A DNA stretch of 64,000 bases from Haemophilus influenzae (GCF_900475755.1 NZ_LS483411.1:434001-498000); one strand, 5' to 3'. Shown: positions 53,086 through 63,227, counted from the first letter of the stretch. Numbers and translations: made by a program. Notes: a model not told the origin generated them from the sequence alone.

Positions 53086-54318
53086 TTAGTAAAGTACACG
53101 CGCACGAATTGTGCCATCAATTTCCTTCAATTTTGTCAGTAATGGCGATGCATCATTCGTTTCTACATCAACGACAACATAACCAATTTTTGGGTCAGTT
53201 TGTAAATATTGCGCGGCAATATTGAGGTTGGCTTCGACGAAAATTTGGTTCAGTTTGTTCAATATACCAGGGCGATTTTCGTGAATATGCAATAAGCGTT
53301 TTGTTCCCTCGTGCTCTGGTAAAGAGACTTCTGGGAAGTTTACCGAAGAAAGGGTTGATCCGTTGTCTGAATATTTGACAAATTTGCCTGCCACTTCAAA
53401 ACCGATATTTTCTTGTGCTTCCGCTGTTGAGCCACCGATATGTGGCGTTAAAATCACATTATCAAATTCACGTAACGGCGAGACAAATTCTTCATTAATT
53501 GAAGCGGGTTCAACGGGGAATACATCAATTGCCGCACCGTGAATTTTACCGTCTTTTAAGGCTTGAGCAAGAGCATCAATATCTACTACTGTGCCACGCG
53601 CAGCATTGATCAAAATAGCCCCTTGTTTTAATTGTGCGATACGCGTTGCGTTCATTAAGTTTTTGGTGGAGGGCAGTTCTGGCACGTGTAGTGAAATCAC
53701 ATCGCAAGAACTAAGTAATTCTTCAAGACTACGAACCTGTTTTGCATTACCAAGCGGAAGTTTATTTTCAATATCGTAGAAATACACATCCATGCCTAAT
53801 GATTCAGCAATAATACTTAATTGTGAACCAATGTGGCCGTAACCAATAATGCCTAATTTTTTTCCCCGCACTTCATGAGAGCCAGTCGCGGATTTATTCC
53901 AAACACCACGATGTACTTCGGCATTAGCCTGTGGCACATTGCGCATAAGTAATAAAATCTCGCCTAATACAAGTTCTGCGACGGAACGAGTGTTTGAGAA
54001 TGGCGCATTAAATACAGGAATACCACGTGCTTTTGCTGCATTTAAATCCACTTGATTTGTACCAATGCAGAAACAGCCAACTGCGATTAATTTGGGTGCG
54101 GCTTCAATCATTTCTGCGGTTAAATGGGTGCGAGAACGTAAGCCGATGAAGTGTGCATCTTTAATGGCTTCTTTTAATTCATCGCCATCCAGTGCTTTTT
54201 TATAGTAATCGATATTGCTATAGCCTGCCGCGTGGAGCGTATCAAGTGCGCTTTGATGCACACCTTCAAACAATACAAATTTAATTTTTGATTTGTCGAG
54301 TGAAACTTTGTTTGTCAT
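53086..54318 (-). CDS. serA: D-3-phosphoglycerate dehydrogenase
   Basis: A 410-residue NAD-dependent enzyme that starts serine synthesis by oxidising 3-phosphoglycerate. The Rossmann motif is LGIIGYGHIGSQ (about residues 154-165), catalytic residues lie in NAARGTVVD (Arg) and LTPHIGGSTAEAQ (His), and a C-terminal ACT domain (KRLLHIHENRPGILNKLNQIF) binds serine for feedback inhibition. Length equals the E. coli enzyme. It follows rpiA on the same strand by 29 bases, as in E. coli. Confidence 0.97.
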   Translation of the reverse strand: MTNKVSLDKSKIKFVLFEGVHQSALDTLHAAGYSNIDYYKKALDGDELKEAIKDAHFIGLRSRTHLTAEMIEAAPKLIAVGCFCIGTNQVDLNAAKARGIPVFNAPFSNTRSVAELVLGEILLLMRNVPQANAEVHRGVWNKSATGSHEVRGKKLGIIGYGHIGSQLSIIAESLGMDVYFYDIENKLPLGNAKQVRSLEELLSSCDVISLHVPELPSTKNLMNATRIAQLKQGAILINAARGTVVDIDALAQALKDGKIHGAAIDVFPVEPASINEEFVSPLREFDNVILTPHIGGSTAEAQENIGFEVAGKFVKYSDNGSTLSSVNFPEVSLPEHEGTKRLLHIHENRPGILNKLNQIFVEANLNIAAQYLQTDPKIGYVVVDVETNDASPLLTKLKEIDGTIRARVLY

Positions 54319-54347
54319 ATTTACTTCCTTATGATTTTTATTATGAA

Positions 54348-55007
54348 TTAGTCAATAATTTTGGCACCTTCAGGCGTGCCGACGATTACAACATCTGCGC
54401 CACGCAATGCGAATATCCCATTAGTGACGACACCTGCAACATTGTTTAATTCTTTTTCCATTTCAACTGGATTTAAAATACTGAAGTTGTGTACATCTAA
54501 AATCACATTGCCATTATCTGTAACCACGCCTTCACGATATTCAGGCGCACCGCCAAGTGCGGCTAATTTTCTGCCCACTTGTGAACGAGCCATTGGAATA
54601 ACTTCAACTGGCAATGGGAAAGTCGAACCTAACACATCCACTTGTTTACTAGAATCTACAATACAAATAAATTTTTTCGCTAATGCCGCAACGATTTTTT
54701 CACGAGTAAGTGCCGCACCGCCGCCTTTAATCATCATTTTTTGTGGATTGATTTCATCTGCACCATCCACATAAATATCTAAGCTAGAGACATCATTTGC
54801 ATTAAATACTTCGATCCCTTGTTTACGTAATAATTCTTCTGATGCTTTTGAAGCCGCAACTGCGCCTTGAATTTTATTTTTGATTGTACCCAAAGCCTCA
54901 ATAAAGCAGTTCACCGTGGAGCCGCTTCCCACGCCAACAATTGTGTCAGCTTTTACATATTGTAATGCGGCTTGTGCGGCGAGTTTTTTCATTTCTAATT
55001 GATTCAT
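54348..55007 (-). CDS. rpiA: Ribose-5-phosphate isomerase A
   Basis: A 219-residue enzyme of the pentose phosphate pathway interconverting ribose 5-phosphate and ribulose 5-phosphate. Conserved blocks are [16 protein letters not shown] (phosphate site), [29 protein letters not shown] with the catalytic Asp/Glu/Lys, and [22 protein letters not shown] precedes the ATG. First gene of the rpiA-serA pair. Confidence 0.97.
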   Translation of the reverse strand: MNQLEMKKLAAQAALQYVKADTIVGVGSGSTVNCFIEALGTIKNKIQGAVAASKASEELLRKQGIEVFNANDVSSLDIYVDGADEINPQKMMIKGGGAALTREKIVAALAKKFICIVDSSKQVDVLGSTFPLPVEVIPMARSQVGRKLAALGGAPEYREGVVTDNGNVILDVHNFSILNPVEMEKELNNVAGVVTNGIFALRGADVVIVGTPEGAKIID

Positions 55008-55140
55008 TTCTTTTCCTTATTTCAATAAGTAAACGATTGCGTTACTTTATTACGAGCCTATCTAATAAACAAGTGTAATTTTTTAGCGGGCGTTTTTCTC
55101 AAGCAATGTTATTTCACAACTAGGCTATTTCATGATTAGG

Positions 55141-56292
55141 CTATTCTTCCGTTAAAAATAATTCCAAAAGTTCATTGAGAAATAACTTGCCGTGCTCAGT
55201 GATTTGCCAAGAATCAGCGTTTTCCACAATATAGTTTTGTTGAATGGCAAAATCAATTTGATTTTTCACCGCACTTTGCGACAAGCCTGTGTAATCTTCA
55301 AATTCTTGTTTGGGAACCGCTTCTAACAAACGAAAGCGATTCATAAAAAACTCAAAAGGGCGGTCAATTTCTTGCACGTTTTTTTCTTCGTAAAGATATT
55401 CGCCACGCAAATAACCTTTCGGGTGTTTGGTTTTAGAAAAGCGAGTAATCTCGCCATTCGGAAACGTCAATTTCCCGTGTGCGCCACAGCCAATGGCTAA
55501 ATAATCCCCAAACCGCCAATAATTCAAATTATGTTTACACTGAAAACCTGTTTTTGCGTAAGCTGAGGTTTCATATTGCTGGTAGCCTGCCGCCGTTAAA
55601 AGTTGGTGACCTTGCTCAAAAATATCCCAAAGCGCATCATCATCTGGCAATTTAGGTGGGCGGTAAGCAAACATCGTATTTGGCTCAATAGTGAGCTGAT
55701 ACCAAGAAATATGGGGAGGGGATAGCTCAATCGCTTGACGAAGATCATCTAAAGCTTCTTCCAACGTTTGGTTCGGCAAGCCGTGCATTAAATCTAAATT
55801 GAAACTTTTTAGCCCAGAAACTTTCGCTAAATTGACCGCACTTTTTGCCTCTGCTACATTATGAATTCGCCCAAGACGCCGTAATTTGTCATCATTAAAA
55901 CTTTGTATTCCCATAGAAATTCGCGTAATGCCTGCAGATACGTAACCTTTAAAACGTTCAGCTTCTACCGTGCCAGGATTAGCTTCTAATGTAATTTCAA
56001 TATTATCTTCAAAATCAATCTGTTTTTTTATTTCCTTTAAAAGGTGTGTAATACTTTCTGATGAAAATAAACTTGGCGTACCGCCACCAATAAAAATCGA
56101 ATGGAGTTTTCGTTGTTGAATGGAATTTTTAAAGCGTTGTAAATCAGCCTGCAAATCTTGCAGAAGATGATAAATATAGTCTTGTTCTGGTATATCGCCT
56201 TTTTGTGCGTGTGAATTAAAATCACAATAAGGACATTTTTGAACGCACCAAGGAATATGTATATACAAGGAAAGTGGAGGAAGTTGTAGCAT
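55141..56292 (-). CDS. hemW: HemW, radical-SAM heme chaperone
   Basis: A 383-residue radical-SAM protein formerly annotated as an oxygen-independent coproporphyrinogen oxidase; in E. coli and Lactococcus HemW binds heme and inserts it into respiratory enzymes. The Fe-S cluster Cys are C16, C20 and C23 (CVQKCPYC), followed by FIGGGTPSLF and EANPGTV. It lacks the extra N-terminal segment and fourth Cys of HemN, supporting HemW. It ends about 130 bases from rpiA with no clear terminator seen. Confidence 0.92.
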   Translation of the reverse strand: MLQLPPLSLYIHIPWCVQKCPYCDFNSHAQKGDIPEQDYIYHLLQDLQADLQRFKNSIQQRKLHSIFIGGGTPSLFSSESITHLLKEIKKQIDFEDNIEITLEANPGTVEAERFKGYVSAGITRISMGIQSFNDDKLRRLGRIHNVAEAKSAVNLAKVSGLKSFNLDLMHGLPNQTLEEALDDLRQAIELSPPHISWYQLTIEPNTMFAYRPPKLPDDDALWDIFEQGHQLLTAAGYQQYETSAYAKTGFQCKHNLNYWRFGDYLAIGCGAHGKLTFPNGEITRFSKTKHPKGYLRGEYLYEEKNVQEIDRPFEFFMNRFRLLEAVPKQEFEDYTGLSQSAVKNQIDFAIQQNYIVENADSWQITEHGKLFLNELLELFLTEE

Positions 56293-56375
56293 TGTGTTAT
56301 TAACAAGTTTTCAATTTGGAAAAGTATAAATTAACCTTGTGTAAAGATGAAATTTTCATCTCTAAAGTCAATAAA

Positions 56376-56402
56376 AGGGCTTGTTTTCACAAGCCCTAAA
56401 AC
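56376..56402 (-). terminator. lon terminator
   Basis: AGGGCTTGT and ACAAGCCCT form a perfect 9-bp stem with a TTTC/GAAA loop. Read leftward it is followed by TTTTATT, just after the lon stop codon at 56409. Confidence 0.85.
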
Positions 56403-56408
56403 ATTCAA

Positions 56409-58820
56409 TTAATTGACCGCTCTTTCCGATTTACTCGTCACTTTACGGCGTGGTGCTTTAGGTTTAGCCTCCACTTTAACAAACTCAATGCCTTCTGGTG
56501 GATTTTCCAACGCAAGACCAAGCACTTCATCAATGGTTTCTACCGCATGAATTGCAAGATTTTGTTTCACGTTTTCTGGAATTTCTTCAAGATCCTTAAC
56601 GTTCTCTTTTGGAATTAATACGGTTTTAATTCCGCCACGATGTGCTGCAAGAAGTTTTTCTTTTAATCCACCGATTGGTAATACTTTACCGCGTAAACTG
56701 ATTTCTCCCGTCATTGCCACATCAGCACGCACAGGATTACCTGTTAAACAAGAAACTAATGCAGTACACATTGCAATACCTGCACTTGGGCCATCTTTTG
56801 GTGTTGCACCATCTGGCACGTGAATGTGAATATCGCGTTTTTCATGGAACTCAGAATTAATACCTAATTTTTCAGCACGAGCTCGTACAACTGTCATTGC
56901 CGCTTGAATGGATTCTTTCATCACATCGCCTAATGAACCAGTGAAAGAAAGTTTTCCTTTACCCACAACGGAGGCTGTTTCAATGGTGAGTAAATCGCCG
57001 CCCACTTCTGTCCAAGCTAAACCAGTTACTTCGCCAATACGGTTTTGTGTGTCAGCTTTGCCAAATTCAAAACGTTTTACGCCAAGATAATCGTGCAGAT
57101 TATCTGAATTTACCGTAATAGATTTAAGTTTTGGATTTACCAATAAATTTTTCACGGCTTTACGGCAGATTTTTGAAATTTCACGTTCTAGCCCACGCAC
57201 GCCCGCTTCACGTGTGTAATAGCGGATAATATCTAAAATTGCACTTTCTTCGACGGTAAGTTCGCCTTTCTTCAAACCATTACGTTCAATTTGTTTGGCT
57301 AACAAATGACGCATCGCGATATTAAGTTTTTCATCTTCGGTATAACCAGAAAGACGAATCACTTCCATACGATCCAACAATGGGCCTGGAATATTCATAG
57401 AGTTTGATGTTGCCACAAACATCACATCAGAAAGATCATAATCCACTTCTAAATAGTGATCATTAAATGTGGTGTTTTGCTCAGGGTCTAATACTTCAAG
57501 CAATGCTGAGGCAGGATCGCCTCGCATATCGGATGCCATTTTATCGATTTCATCAAGCAAGAATAATGGATTTTTAACCCCCACTTTTGCCATCTTTTGA
57601 ATTAATTTACCTGGTAATGCACCAATATAGGTTTTACGGTGACCACGGATTTCTGCTTCATCGCGAACACCGCCTAATGCCATCCGCACATATTTACGAC
57701 CAGTGGCATTGGCAATGGACTGACCAAGAGAGGTTTTACCTACACCCGGAGGGCCAACTAAACAAAGAATCGGGCCTTTCACTTTGTTTAAACGCGCTTG
57801 TACTGCTAAATACTCAAGAATACGTTCTTTCACACGATCTAAACCATAGTGATCGGTATCTAAAACTTGCTGTGCTTTAACAATGTCTTTTTTCACTTTA
57901 GAACGTTGATGCCAAGGCACTTGGATCATCCATTCAATATAACTGCGTATTACGGTTGCTTCAGAAGACATCGCCGACATCATTTTAAGTTTTTGTAATT
58001 CATTTTCTACTTTGTCGCGTACCTCTGCCGGCATGCCTGCCGCTTCCACCTTTTGATGCAGTTGTTCAACTTCATCAATGGTATCTTCATTTTCTCCACC
58101 ATCCATTTCTTTGCGAATGGCTTTAATTTGTTCGCTTAAATAATAGTTTCGCTGGCTTTTCTCCATTTGTTTTTTGACACGACCACGAATACGTTTCTCC
58201 ACTTGAAGAATATCAGCCTCTGATTCCATCATACTAAGCAAATATTCTAAACGTTCTTGCACATTAGCGAGTTCTAACGCATTTTGTTTATGGCGAATGC
58301 TTACAGGGAGATGGGCTGCCATTGTGTCAGCTAAGCGATCAACATCATCAATACGTTGAAGGGCATTGAGAATATCTGCAGGCACTTTTTTGTTGAGGGT
58401 AAGATAATTTTCAAACTCAGAAAGCACCGCACTTTTTGCTACTACTAACTCTTTTTCATCGCCATAAGTGGTTTCGATAGGGGTAATTTGGGCAGAAAAG
58501 CATTTTTCGCCGTCTTCAAGGTTGTTAATTTTCGCGCGATTTTGACCTTCAACTAGCACTTTTACTGTGCCATCAGGTAATTTTAATAACTGAATAATGT
58601 TAGCAATAGTACCCACATCAAATAAATCTTCAGGGGTCGGTTCTTCTAAATCTGCTTCTCTTTGGGATACCAAAAGAAGCTGTTTATCATCATTCATTGC
58701 TTCTTCAAGGGCATTAATGGATTTTGCACGCCCTACAAAAAGTGGCATTACCATATAAGGAAAAACGACAACATCGCGTAATGGCAATACGGGCATTGTA
58801 CGTTGGATATTCTTCGCCAT
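56409..58820 (-). CDS. lon: ATP-dependent protease Lon
   Basis: An 803-residue soluble AAA+ serine protease that degrades misfolded and regulatory proteins. An N-terminal substrate-binding domain ([19 protein letters not shown]) and coiled-coil precede Walker [10 protein letters not shown] (about residues 354-362), Walker [10 protein letters not shown], and the C-terminal protease domain with catalytic Ser in DGPSAGIAM and Lys in [15 protein letters not shown]. Length is near the usual 784, with a basic tail. A heat-shock promoter lies 42-69 bases upstream. Confidence 0.98.
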   Translation of the reverse strand: MAKNIQRTMPVLPLRDVVVFPYMVMPLFVGRAKSINALEEAMNDDKQLLLVSQREADLEEPTPEDLFDVGTIANIIQLLKLPDGTVKVLVEGQNRAKINNLEDGEKCFSAQITPIETTYGDEKELVVAKSAVLSEFENYLTLNKKVPADILNALQRIDDVDRLADTMAAHLPVSIRHKQNALELANVQERLEYLLSMMESEADILQVEKRIRGRVKKQMEKSQRNYYLSEQIKAIRKEMDGGENEDTIDEVEQLHQKVEAAGMPAEVRDKVENELQKLKMMSAMSSEATVIRSYIEWMIQVPWHQRSKVKKDIVKAQQVLDTDHYGLDRVKERILEYLAVQARLNKVKGPILCLVGPPGVGKTSLGQSIANATGRKYVRMALGGVRDEAEIRGHRKTYIGALPGKLIQKMAKVGVKNPLFLLDEIDKMASDMRGDPASALLEVLDPEQNTTFNDHYLEVDYDLSDVMFVATSNSMNIPGPLLDRMEVIRLSGYTEDEKLNIAMRHLLAKQIERNGLKKGELTVEESAILDIIRYYTREAGVRGLEREISKICRKAVKNLLVNPKLKSITVNSDNLHDYLGVKRFEFGKADTQNRIGEVTGLAWTEVGGDLLTIETASVVGKGKLSFTGSLGDVMKESIQAAMTVVRARAEKLGINSEFHEKRDIHIHVPDGATPKDGPSAGIAMCTALVSCLTGNPVRADVAMTGEISLRGKVLPIGGLKEKLLAAHRGGIKTVLIPKENVKDLEEIPENVKQNLAIHAVETIDEVLGLALENPPEGIEFVKVEAKPKAPRRKVTSKSERAVN

Positions 58821-58861
58821 AATTGGTCTCTCTTATAATTTCGTTCCGATAATTTGGGTAA

Positions 58862-58889
58862 ATATGGGGGTAGGGAAAAGGAATTCAAG
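58862..58889 (-). promoter_or_regulatory. Heat-shock (sigma-32) promoter of lon
   Basis: On the minus strand CTTGAA (58884-58889) is followed after 14 bases by CCCCATAT (58862-58869), a close match to the sigma-32 consensus CTTGAAA-N11-15-CCCCATNT, upstream of a gene known to be heat-induced in E. coli. Confidence 0.8.
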
Positions 58890-59010
58890 GAAAAGATTAT
58901 AACAAAATCTGACTTATAAAGTGGGTTTCTAACAAAAAGAATTTTGGCAAATGAAGTGATAATGGCTAAAATAATGAAAAATTTTATTAAATTTCACAAA
59001 ATATTGAATT

Positions 59011-59886
59011 ATGTCCACGAAAAATAATTTTATTTTCCCCACCTATGTTCAAATGTATCCTTATTCTAAGGATCGCCCTTTTCTCAAACAAGTGCGGGAA
59101 AAATTACGCTATTATGGCTATAAATGGTTGTATCAAAAGCAATGTAACCAATTAGTGGATTTTCTTAATAAAGAAACGCAATGGCAGCCTTTATTTACAC
59201 AAAATTATTACCGTATCAATACAATTCTGACTACTTTTTGCGATAAACGTTTTTCTGCTGCAGAACGTTTAACGGCGATTACGGAGAATTTACGTTTGGC
59301 AGAAGAAAAAATGGGACGTTTGCTTTGCCAACAATTATTAGATCAACAACATATCGTGCTAACCCAATTAACAGAGGATTTGCGTTTATCTTTGAGTATC
59401 AATCATATCGATCCCTTTGAGGGATATTTTTCTATTAACATTCGCAATCAAAATAACGAACGAGTATATGATGCGTCTTTCACTTTTTTAAGCCCGAATA
59501 AATTGCTTATCGCCTCAATTCAAGGCCCCTCAAGTGGTAATGCTCAAGAGCTTGTGAAACAGGCTACGAAAGCATTACACGGTATGCGTCCAATGTTTAT
59601 GTTGGTTAATGCGTTCAAAATGCTTGCTGAAAAATGGCAATGTGAGTTAGTGGGTATTCCGCACAAAGCACAAGGAAAATATCGTCTTTCTGCACGCAGT
59701 AAGATTTTGTTTAATTACAATGAATTTTGGCAAGAGAACCAAGGGAAATATGATAATAATTATTGGCAATTACCTTTGGATATTGAACGCAAACAATTAG
59801 AAGATATCGCAAGTAAAAAACGTTCTATGTATCGTAAACGTTATGAAATGCTAGACCAAATGGCATTGGATATTCAGCAACTTTAA
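59011..59886 (+). CDS. VirK/YbjX (DUF535) family protein
   Basis: A 291-residue protein of the VirK/YbjX family, found in many gammaproteobacteria and linked in Salmonella and Shigella to envelope stress and virulence traits; the biochemical activity is unknown. Typical features are the mid-protein GYFSINIRNQNNERVYDASF, the SIQGP segment near residue 170, and the C-terminal RYEMLDQM. No signal peptide is evident. It is divergent from lon. No strong ribosome site precedes the ATG, which overlaps TTATG. Confidence 0.82.
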   Translation: MSTKNNFIFPTYVQMYPYSKDRPFLKQVREKLRYYGYKWLYQKQCNQLVDFLNKETQWQPLFTQNYYRINTILTTFCDKRFSAAERLTAITENLRLAEEKMGRLLCQQLLDQQHIVLTQLTEDLRLSLSINHIDPFEGYFSINIRNQNNERVYDASFTFLSPNKLLIASIQGPSSGNAQELVKQATKALHGMRPMFMLVNAFKMLAEKWQCELVGIPHKAQGKYRLSARSKILFNYNEFWQENQGKYDNNYWQLPLDIERKQLEDIASKKRSMYRKRYEMLDQMALDIQQL

Positions 59887-59914
59887 CGAAGAACGTGCGG
59901 TAAAAAAAGTGCGG

Positions 59915-60613
59915 TCAAAACTTGATATAAAAGTCTTTAGTCAATTCAATAAACGCTTCCGTGTATTGATTATCCTCATCATAAATCACCAATTGATCTT
60001 GCATTAAAACTTGGGGCTGTTTGGCAAAGGTAAGTAGCATTCTTTGGGGCGTTTTTCCCACTTTAGTAATGACATTCGTCTGTTTTATGCAAAAAAGTGC
60101 GGTGGATTTTGTGAGCGTTTTCCCCGCATTATAAGGCAAAACAAAACTTATTTTCCCATTTTCCGATAAGCACGTGGCAGCCCATTCTAACCAATTTAAG
60201 TGGCTTTGCTTGGTATAACGAGCCAATGCTCTTTCCTCATTTTTGCAAGCAATACCTTGTTCAAAATAAGGTGGATTTGCCACAATTAAGTCAAAGGTTT
60301 GTTCAGTTTGTTGTAAAAAATGTTGTATATCCGCTTGAATAAGTTGAATGCGATTTTTCCACACCGAATTATTGATGTTTTCTTGTGCTTGTTTTGCTGC
60401 AATGGAATCCAACTCAACCGCTTGAATTTGACAGTTTCCTTCAGTTCGTTGTGCTAACATTAAAGCCAATAATCCTGTGCCGCTCCCCATATCTAAAATA
60501 TTTTTACAATGTTTTACATCTGCCCAAGCACCTAACAAAATGCCATCAGTACCGACTTTCATGGCACAAGAATCTTGATTGATATGGAATTGTTTAAAGG
60601 TAAATCCGCTCAT
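59915..60613 (-). CDS. trmN6: tRNA1(Val) A37 N6-methyltransferase TrmN6
   Basis: A 232-residue SAM-dependent methyltransferase (YfiC type) that modifies A37 of tRNA-Val1. SAM motif I is [18 protein letters not shown] and the adenine-N6 catalytic motif is NPPYF. It starts [24 protein letters not shown], aligning with YfiC. A longer frame begins with GTG at 60637, but that codon lies inside an uptake signal and no family similarity extends there, so I use the ATG at 60613. It is divergent from srmB, as in many related genomes. Confidence 0.9.
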   Translation of the reverse strand: MSGFTFKQFHINQDSCAMKVGTDGILLGAWADVKHCKNILDMGSGTGLLALMLAQRTEGNCQIQAVELDSIAAKQAQENINNSVWKNRIQLIQADIQHFLQQTEQTFDLIVANPPYFEQGIACKNEERALARYTKQSHLNWLEWAATCLSENGKISFVLPYNAGKTLTKSTALFCIKQTNVITKVGKTPQRMLLTFAKQPQVLMQDQLVIYDEDNQYTEAFIELTKDFYIKF

Positions 60614-60682
60614 AAATTTTTCGTAAATTGACCGCACTTTCAGGTATAATTCCCACTAATTTTAACAAAGAACCGCACAATA

Positions 60683-62002
60683 ATGAATTTATCCCAATTT
60701 GAACAATTCGATCTTTCTCCTGAGCTTTTAAAGGCACTTGAGAAAAAAGGTTATTCTCGTCCAACAGCTATTCAAATGGAAGCCATTCCTGCCGCAATGG
60801 AAGCGCGTGATGTATTAGGCTCTGCACCAACGGGAACAGGGAAAACGGCTACTTTTTTATTACCTGCGCTACAACATTTATTGGATTATCCACGCCGTAA
60901 ACCGGGCTCACCGCGTATTTTGGTATTAACGCCAACCCGTGAATTGGCAATGCAAGTGGCAGAACAAGCGGAAGAATTAGCGCAGTTTACCCATTTAAAT
61001 ATTGCGACAATTATAGGTGGCGTGGCGTATCAAAATCACGGTGATGTGTGCAATACCAATCAAGATTTGGTGGTGGCTACGCCTGGCCGTTTATTGCAAT
61101 ACATTAAGGAAGAAAATTTTGATTGCCGTTCCGTTGAAATGCTGATTTTTGACGAAGCCGATAGAATGTTACAAATGGGATTTGGACAAGATGCGGAAAA
61201 AATTGCGGCTGAAACCCGTTGGCGGAAACAAACCTTGTTGTTTTCTGCAACCTTAGAAGGAGAGTTATTAGTCGATTTCGCGGAGCGTTTGTTGAATGAT
61301 CCTGTGAAAGTAGATGCGGAACCAAGCCGTCGAGAGAGAAAAAAAATCAACCAATGGTATTACCATGCAGACAGCAATGAACACAAAATCAAATTGCTCG
61401 CGCGTTTTATTGAAACTGAAGAAGTAACCCGTGGAATTGTGTTTATTCGTCGTCGTGAAGATGCACGAGAACTTTCTGAAACATTGCGTAAACGAGGCAT
61501 TCGTTCTGCGTATTTAGAAGGTGAAATGGCACAAACTCAACGTAATAATGCGATTGATAAATTGAAATCAGGTATTGTGACGGTATTGGTTGCAACAGAT
61601 GTGGCTGCGCGTGGTATTGATATTGACGATGTAACTCACGTGATGAATTTTGATTTGCCCTATAGTGCGGATACTTATTTGCATCGAATTGGACGTACAG
61701 CGCGAGCAGGTAAAAAAGGCACAGCGGTCTCTTTTGTCGAAGCCCATGATTACAAGTTACTAGGTAAAATCAAACGTTATACTGAGGAAATTTTAAAGGC
61801 ACGCATTTTAGAGGGTTTAGAGCCTCGCACTAAGCCACCAAAAGATGGTGAAGTGAAATCTGTCAGCAAAAAACAAAAGGCACGCATTAAAGAAAAACGT
61901 GAAGAAAAGAAAAAAACAGAGGCAAAGAAAAAAGTAAAATTGCGTCATAAGGATACGAAAAATATCGGCAAACGACGCAAGTCAAGCAACAGTAATATTT
62001 AA
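60683..62002 (+). CDS. srmB: ATP-dependent RNA helicase SrmB
   Basis: A 439-residue DEAD-box helicase that acts in 50S ribosomal subunit assembly. The Q motif region is FEQFDLSPELLKALEKKGYSRPTAIQ, Walker A is APTGTGKTATF, DEAD appears in LIFDEADRML, SAT follows, and HRIGRTARAG is motif VI. A long Lys-rich tail (residues about 375-439) probably binds rRNA. SrmB rather than DeaD or RhlB is chosen by tail and neighbour trmN6. No uptake signal occurs from here to the right edge. Confidence 0.92.
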   Translation: MNLSQFEQFDLSPELLKALEKKGYSRPTAIQMEAIPAAMEARDVLGSAPTGTGKTATFLLPALQHLLDYPRRKPGSPRILVLTPTRELAMQVAEQAEELAQFTHLNIATIIGGVAYQNHGDVCNTNQDLVVATPGRLLQYIKEENFDCRSVEMLIFDEADRMLQMGFGQDAEKIAAETRWRKQTLLFSATLEGELLVDFAERLLNDPVKVDAEPSRRERKKINQWYYHADSNEHKIKLLARFIETEEVTRGIVFIRRREDARELSETLRKRGIRSAYLEGEMAQTQRNNAIDKLKSGIVTVLVATDVAARGIDIDDVTHVMNFDLPYSADTYLHRIGRTARAGKKGTAVSFVEAHDYKLLGKIKRYTEEILKARILEGLEPRTKPPKDGEVKSVSKKQKARIKEKREEKKKTEAKKKVKLRHKDTKNIGKRRKSSNSNI

Positions 62003-62171
62003 TTAGGTGTGTAAATTCTGCTTGAGGCAAATTTTACATAGGAAATTTTTCTATATTGCTTTAACGTTTTTTTATAGTAGAAGTATATACTCAGTTATGG
62101 TTATGGTTACATAGTAAGCTTTTACTTTGTTCTAATTCACTTTAATAACCCTAAATAATTGAGGATTCCTT

Positions 62172-63197
62172 ATGAAAAGAAATTTATTAAAACAATCTGT
62201 AATCGCTGTGTTAGTAGGTGGTGCATTACCAGTTTTGGCTTCTGCTAGTAATAGTGCTACTGTAGCAACTCAGTCACAGTCAGATACAGAATTAGATAAT
62301 GAGATGATTTCTATCTTAGAGGATATTTCTAATATAAACGATGATCTTGATGGACTTACAAATAAAGTAGCTAGTCATTCTAGAACATTAGGTCGTCATA
62401 CAAATAGACTCAATAATCTTAAAGATCTTGTAGAACGTTTGACAAATAGGGTAAATGGAGCTGCTAATGCACTTAGTTTACTTTCTCAAAATATTGGTTT
62501 AAATAAAACTAACATCGAGAAAAAAGCAGACAAAACAGAAGTCTCTCTTTTGAAAAATAGGGTAGATGGAGCTGCTGGGGCACTTAATTTACTTTCTCAA
62601 AATATTGGTTTAAATAAAACTAACATAGAGAAAAAAGCAGACAAAACAGAAGTCTCTCTTTTGAAAAATAGGGTAGATGGAGCTGCTGGGGCACTTAATT
62701 TACTTTCTCAAAATATTGGTTTAAATAAAACCAACATAGAGAAAAAAGCAGACAAAACAGATGTAGATGCAAACAAAGCTGACATTGCAACTAACAAAGC
62801 TGACATTGCAACTAACAAAGCTGACATTGCAACTAACAAAGCTGACATTGCAACTAACAAAGCTAACATTGCAACTAACAAAACTAACGTTGCAACTAAT
62901 ACAGTTGTAATCGCAACTCACACTCAACGTCTTGATAATTTAGATAACAGAGTAAATAACCTTAATAAAGATCTTAAACGTGGTCTTGCTTCTCAAGCTG
63001 CATTAAATGGTTTATTCCAACCGTATAACGTAGGTAAATTAAATCTTACTGCTGCTGTAGGTGGTTATAAATCTCAAACTGCGGTTGCTGTAGGTACTGG
63101 TTATCGTTATAACGAAAATATCGCGGCTAAATCAGGTGTTGCTTTCACTCGTGGTGGCAGCGCAACTTATAATGTTGGCGTAAATTTTGAATGGTAA
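62172..63197 (+). CDS. YadA-type trimeric autotransporter adhesin with variable-length coiled-coil stalk
   Basis: A 341-residue surface protein. Signal peptide residues 1-24 or so (KRNLLKQSVIAVLVGGALP, then VLASA) precede a short head-like region, a stalk made of three 37-residue repeats (residues 93-198) and seven heptads of the NKADIAT type (201-249), and a C-terminal YadA anchor (about 262-341) that ends in an aromatic residue (NFEW) and forms the trimeric barrel. This is the layout of UspA/NadA/HadA-like adhesins, which bind host cells or matrix. Heptad periodicity fits a trimeric coiled coil. GAGGA lies before the ATG. It sits between srmB and a toxin-antitoxin pair with no uptake signals, an islet-like position. 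Binding partner unknown. Confidence 0.88.
   Translation: MKRNLLKQSVIAVLVGGALPVLASASNSATVATQSQSDTELDNEMISILEDISNINDDLDGLTNKVASHSRTLGRHTNRLNNLKDLVERLTNRVNGAANALSLLSQNIGLNKTNIEKKADKTEVSLLKNRVDGAAGALNLLSQNIGLNKTNIEKKADKTEVSLLKNRVDGAAGALNLLSQNIGLNKTNIEKKADKTDVDANKADIATNKADIATNKADIATNKADIATNKANIATNKTNVATNTVVIATHTQRLDNLDNRVNNLNKDLKRGLASQAALNGLFQPYNVGKLNLTAAVGGYKSQTAVAVGTGYRYNENIAAKSGVAFTRGGSATYNVGVNFEW
62448..62771 (+). repeat. Three tandem 111-bp (37-residue) repeats in the adhesin stalk
   Basis: Copies start at 62448, 62559 and 62670. The unit begins RVDGAAGALNLLSQNIGLNK and continues TNIEKKADKTEVSLLKN. Copies 2 and 3 are nearly identical at DNA level, while copy 1 has diverged slightly (RVNGAANALSLL). 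The third is cut short after ADKT. Being a multiple of three, gain or loss would change stalk length without shifting the frame. Confidence 0.93.
62772..62918 (+). repeat. Seven tandem 21-bp (heptad) repeats in the adhesin stalk
   Basis: The unit encodes NKADIAT. The first four copies (62772-62855) are identical at DNA level, copy 5 differs by one base (NKANIAT), copy 6 by a few (NKTNVAT), and copy 7 is degenerate (NTVVIAT). The gradient of decay from left to right suggests recent expansion at the left end. Confidence 0.95.
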
Positions 63198-63227
63198 TTA
63201 GATAACTAATTTTCCATAACAGAAAAT

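Noticed and set aside
60614..60637. GTG start giving a longer TrmN6
   Set aside because: The codon lies inside an uptake signal, and family similarity begins at the ATG at 60613.
62721..62927. Repetitive open frame on the minus strand, and repeats resembling a CRISPR array
   Set aside because: The 21-bp units are contiguous without spacers and encode heptads on the plus strand inside an adhesin with signal peptide and anchor; the minus-strand frame is a shadow.
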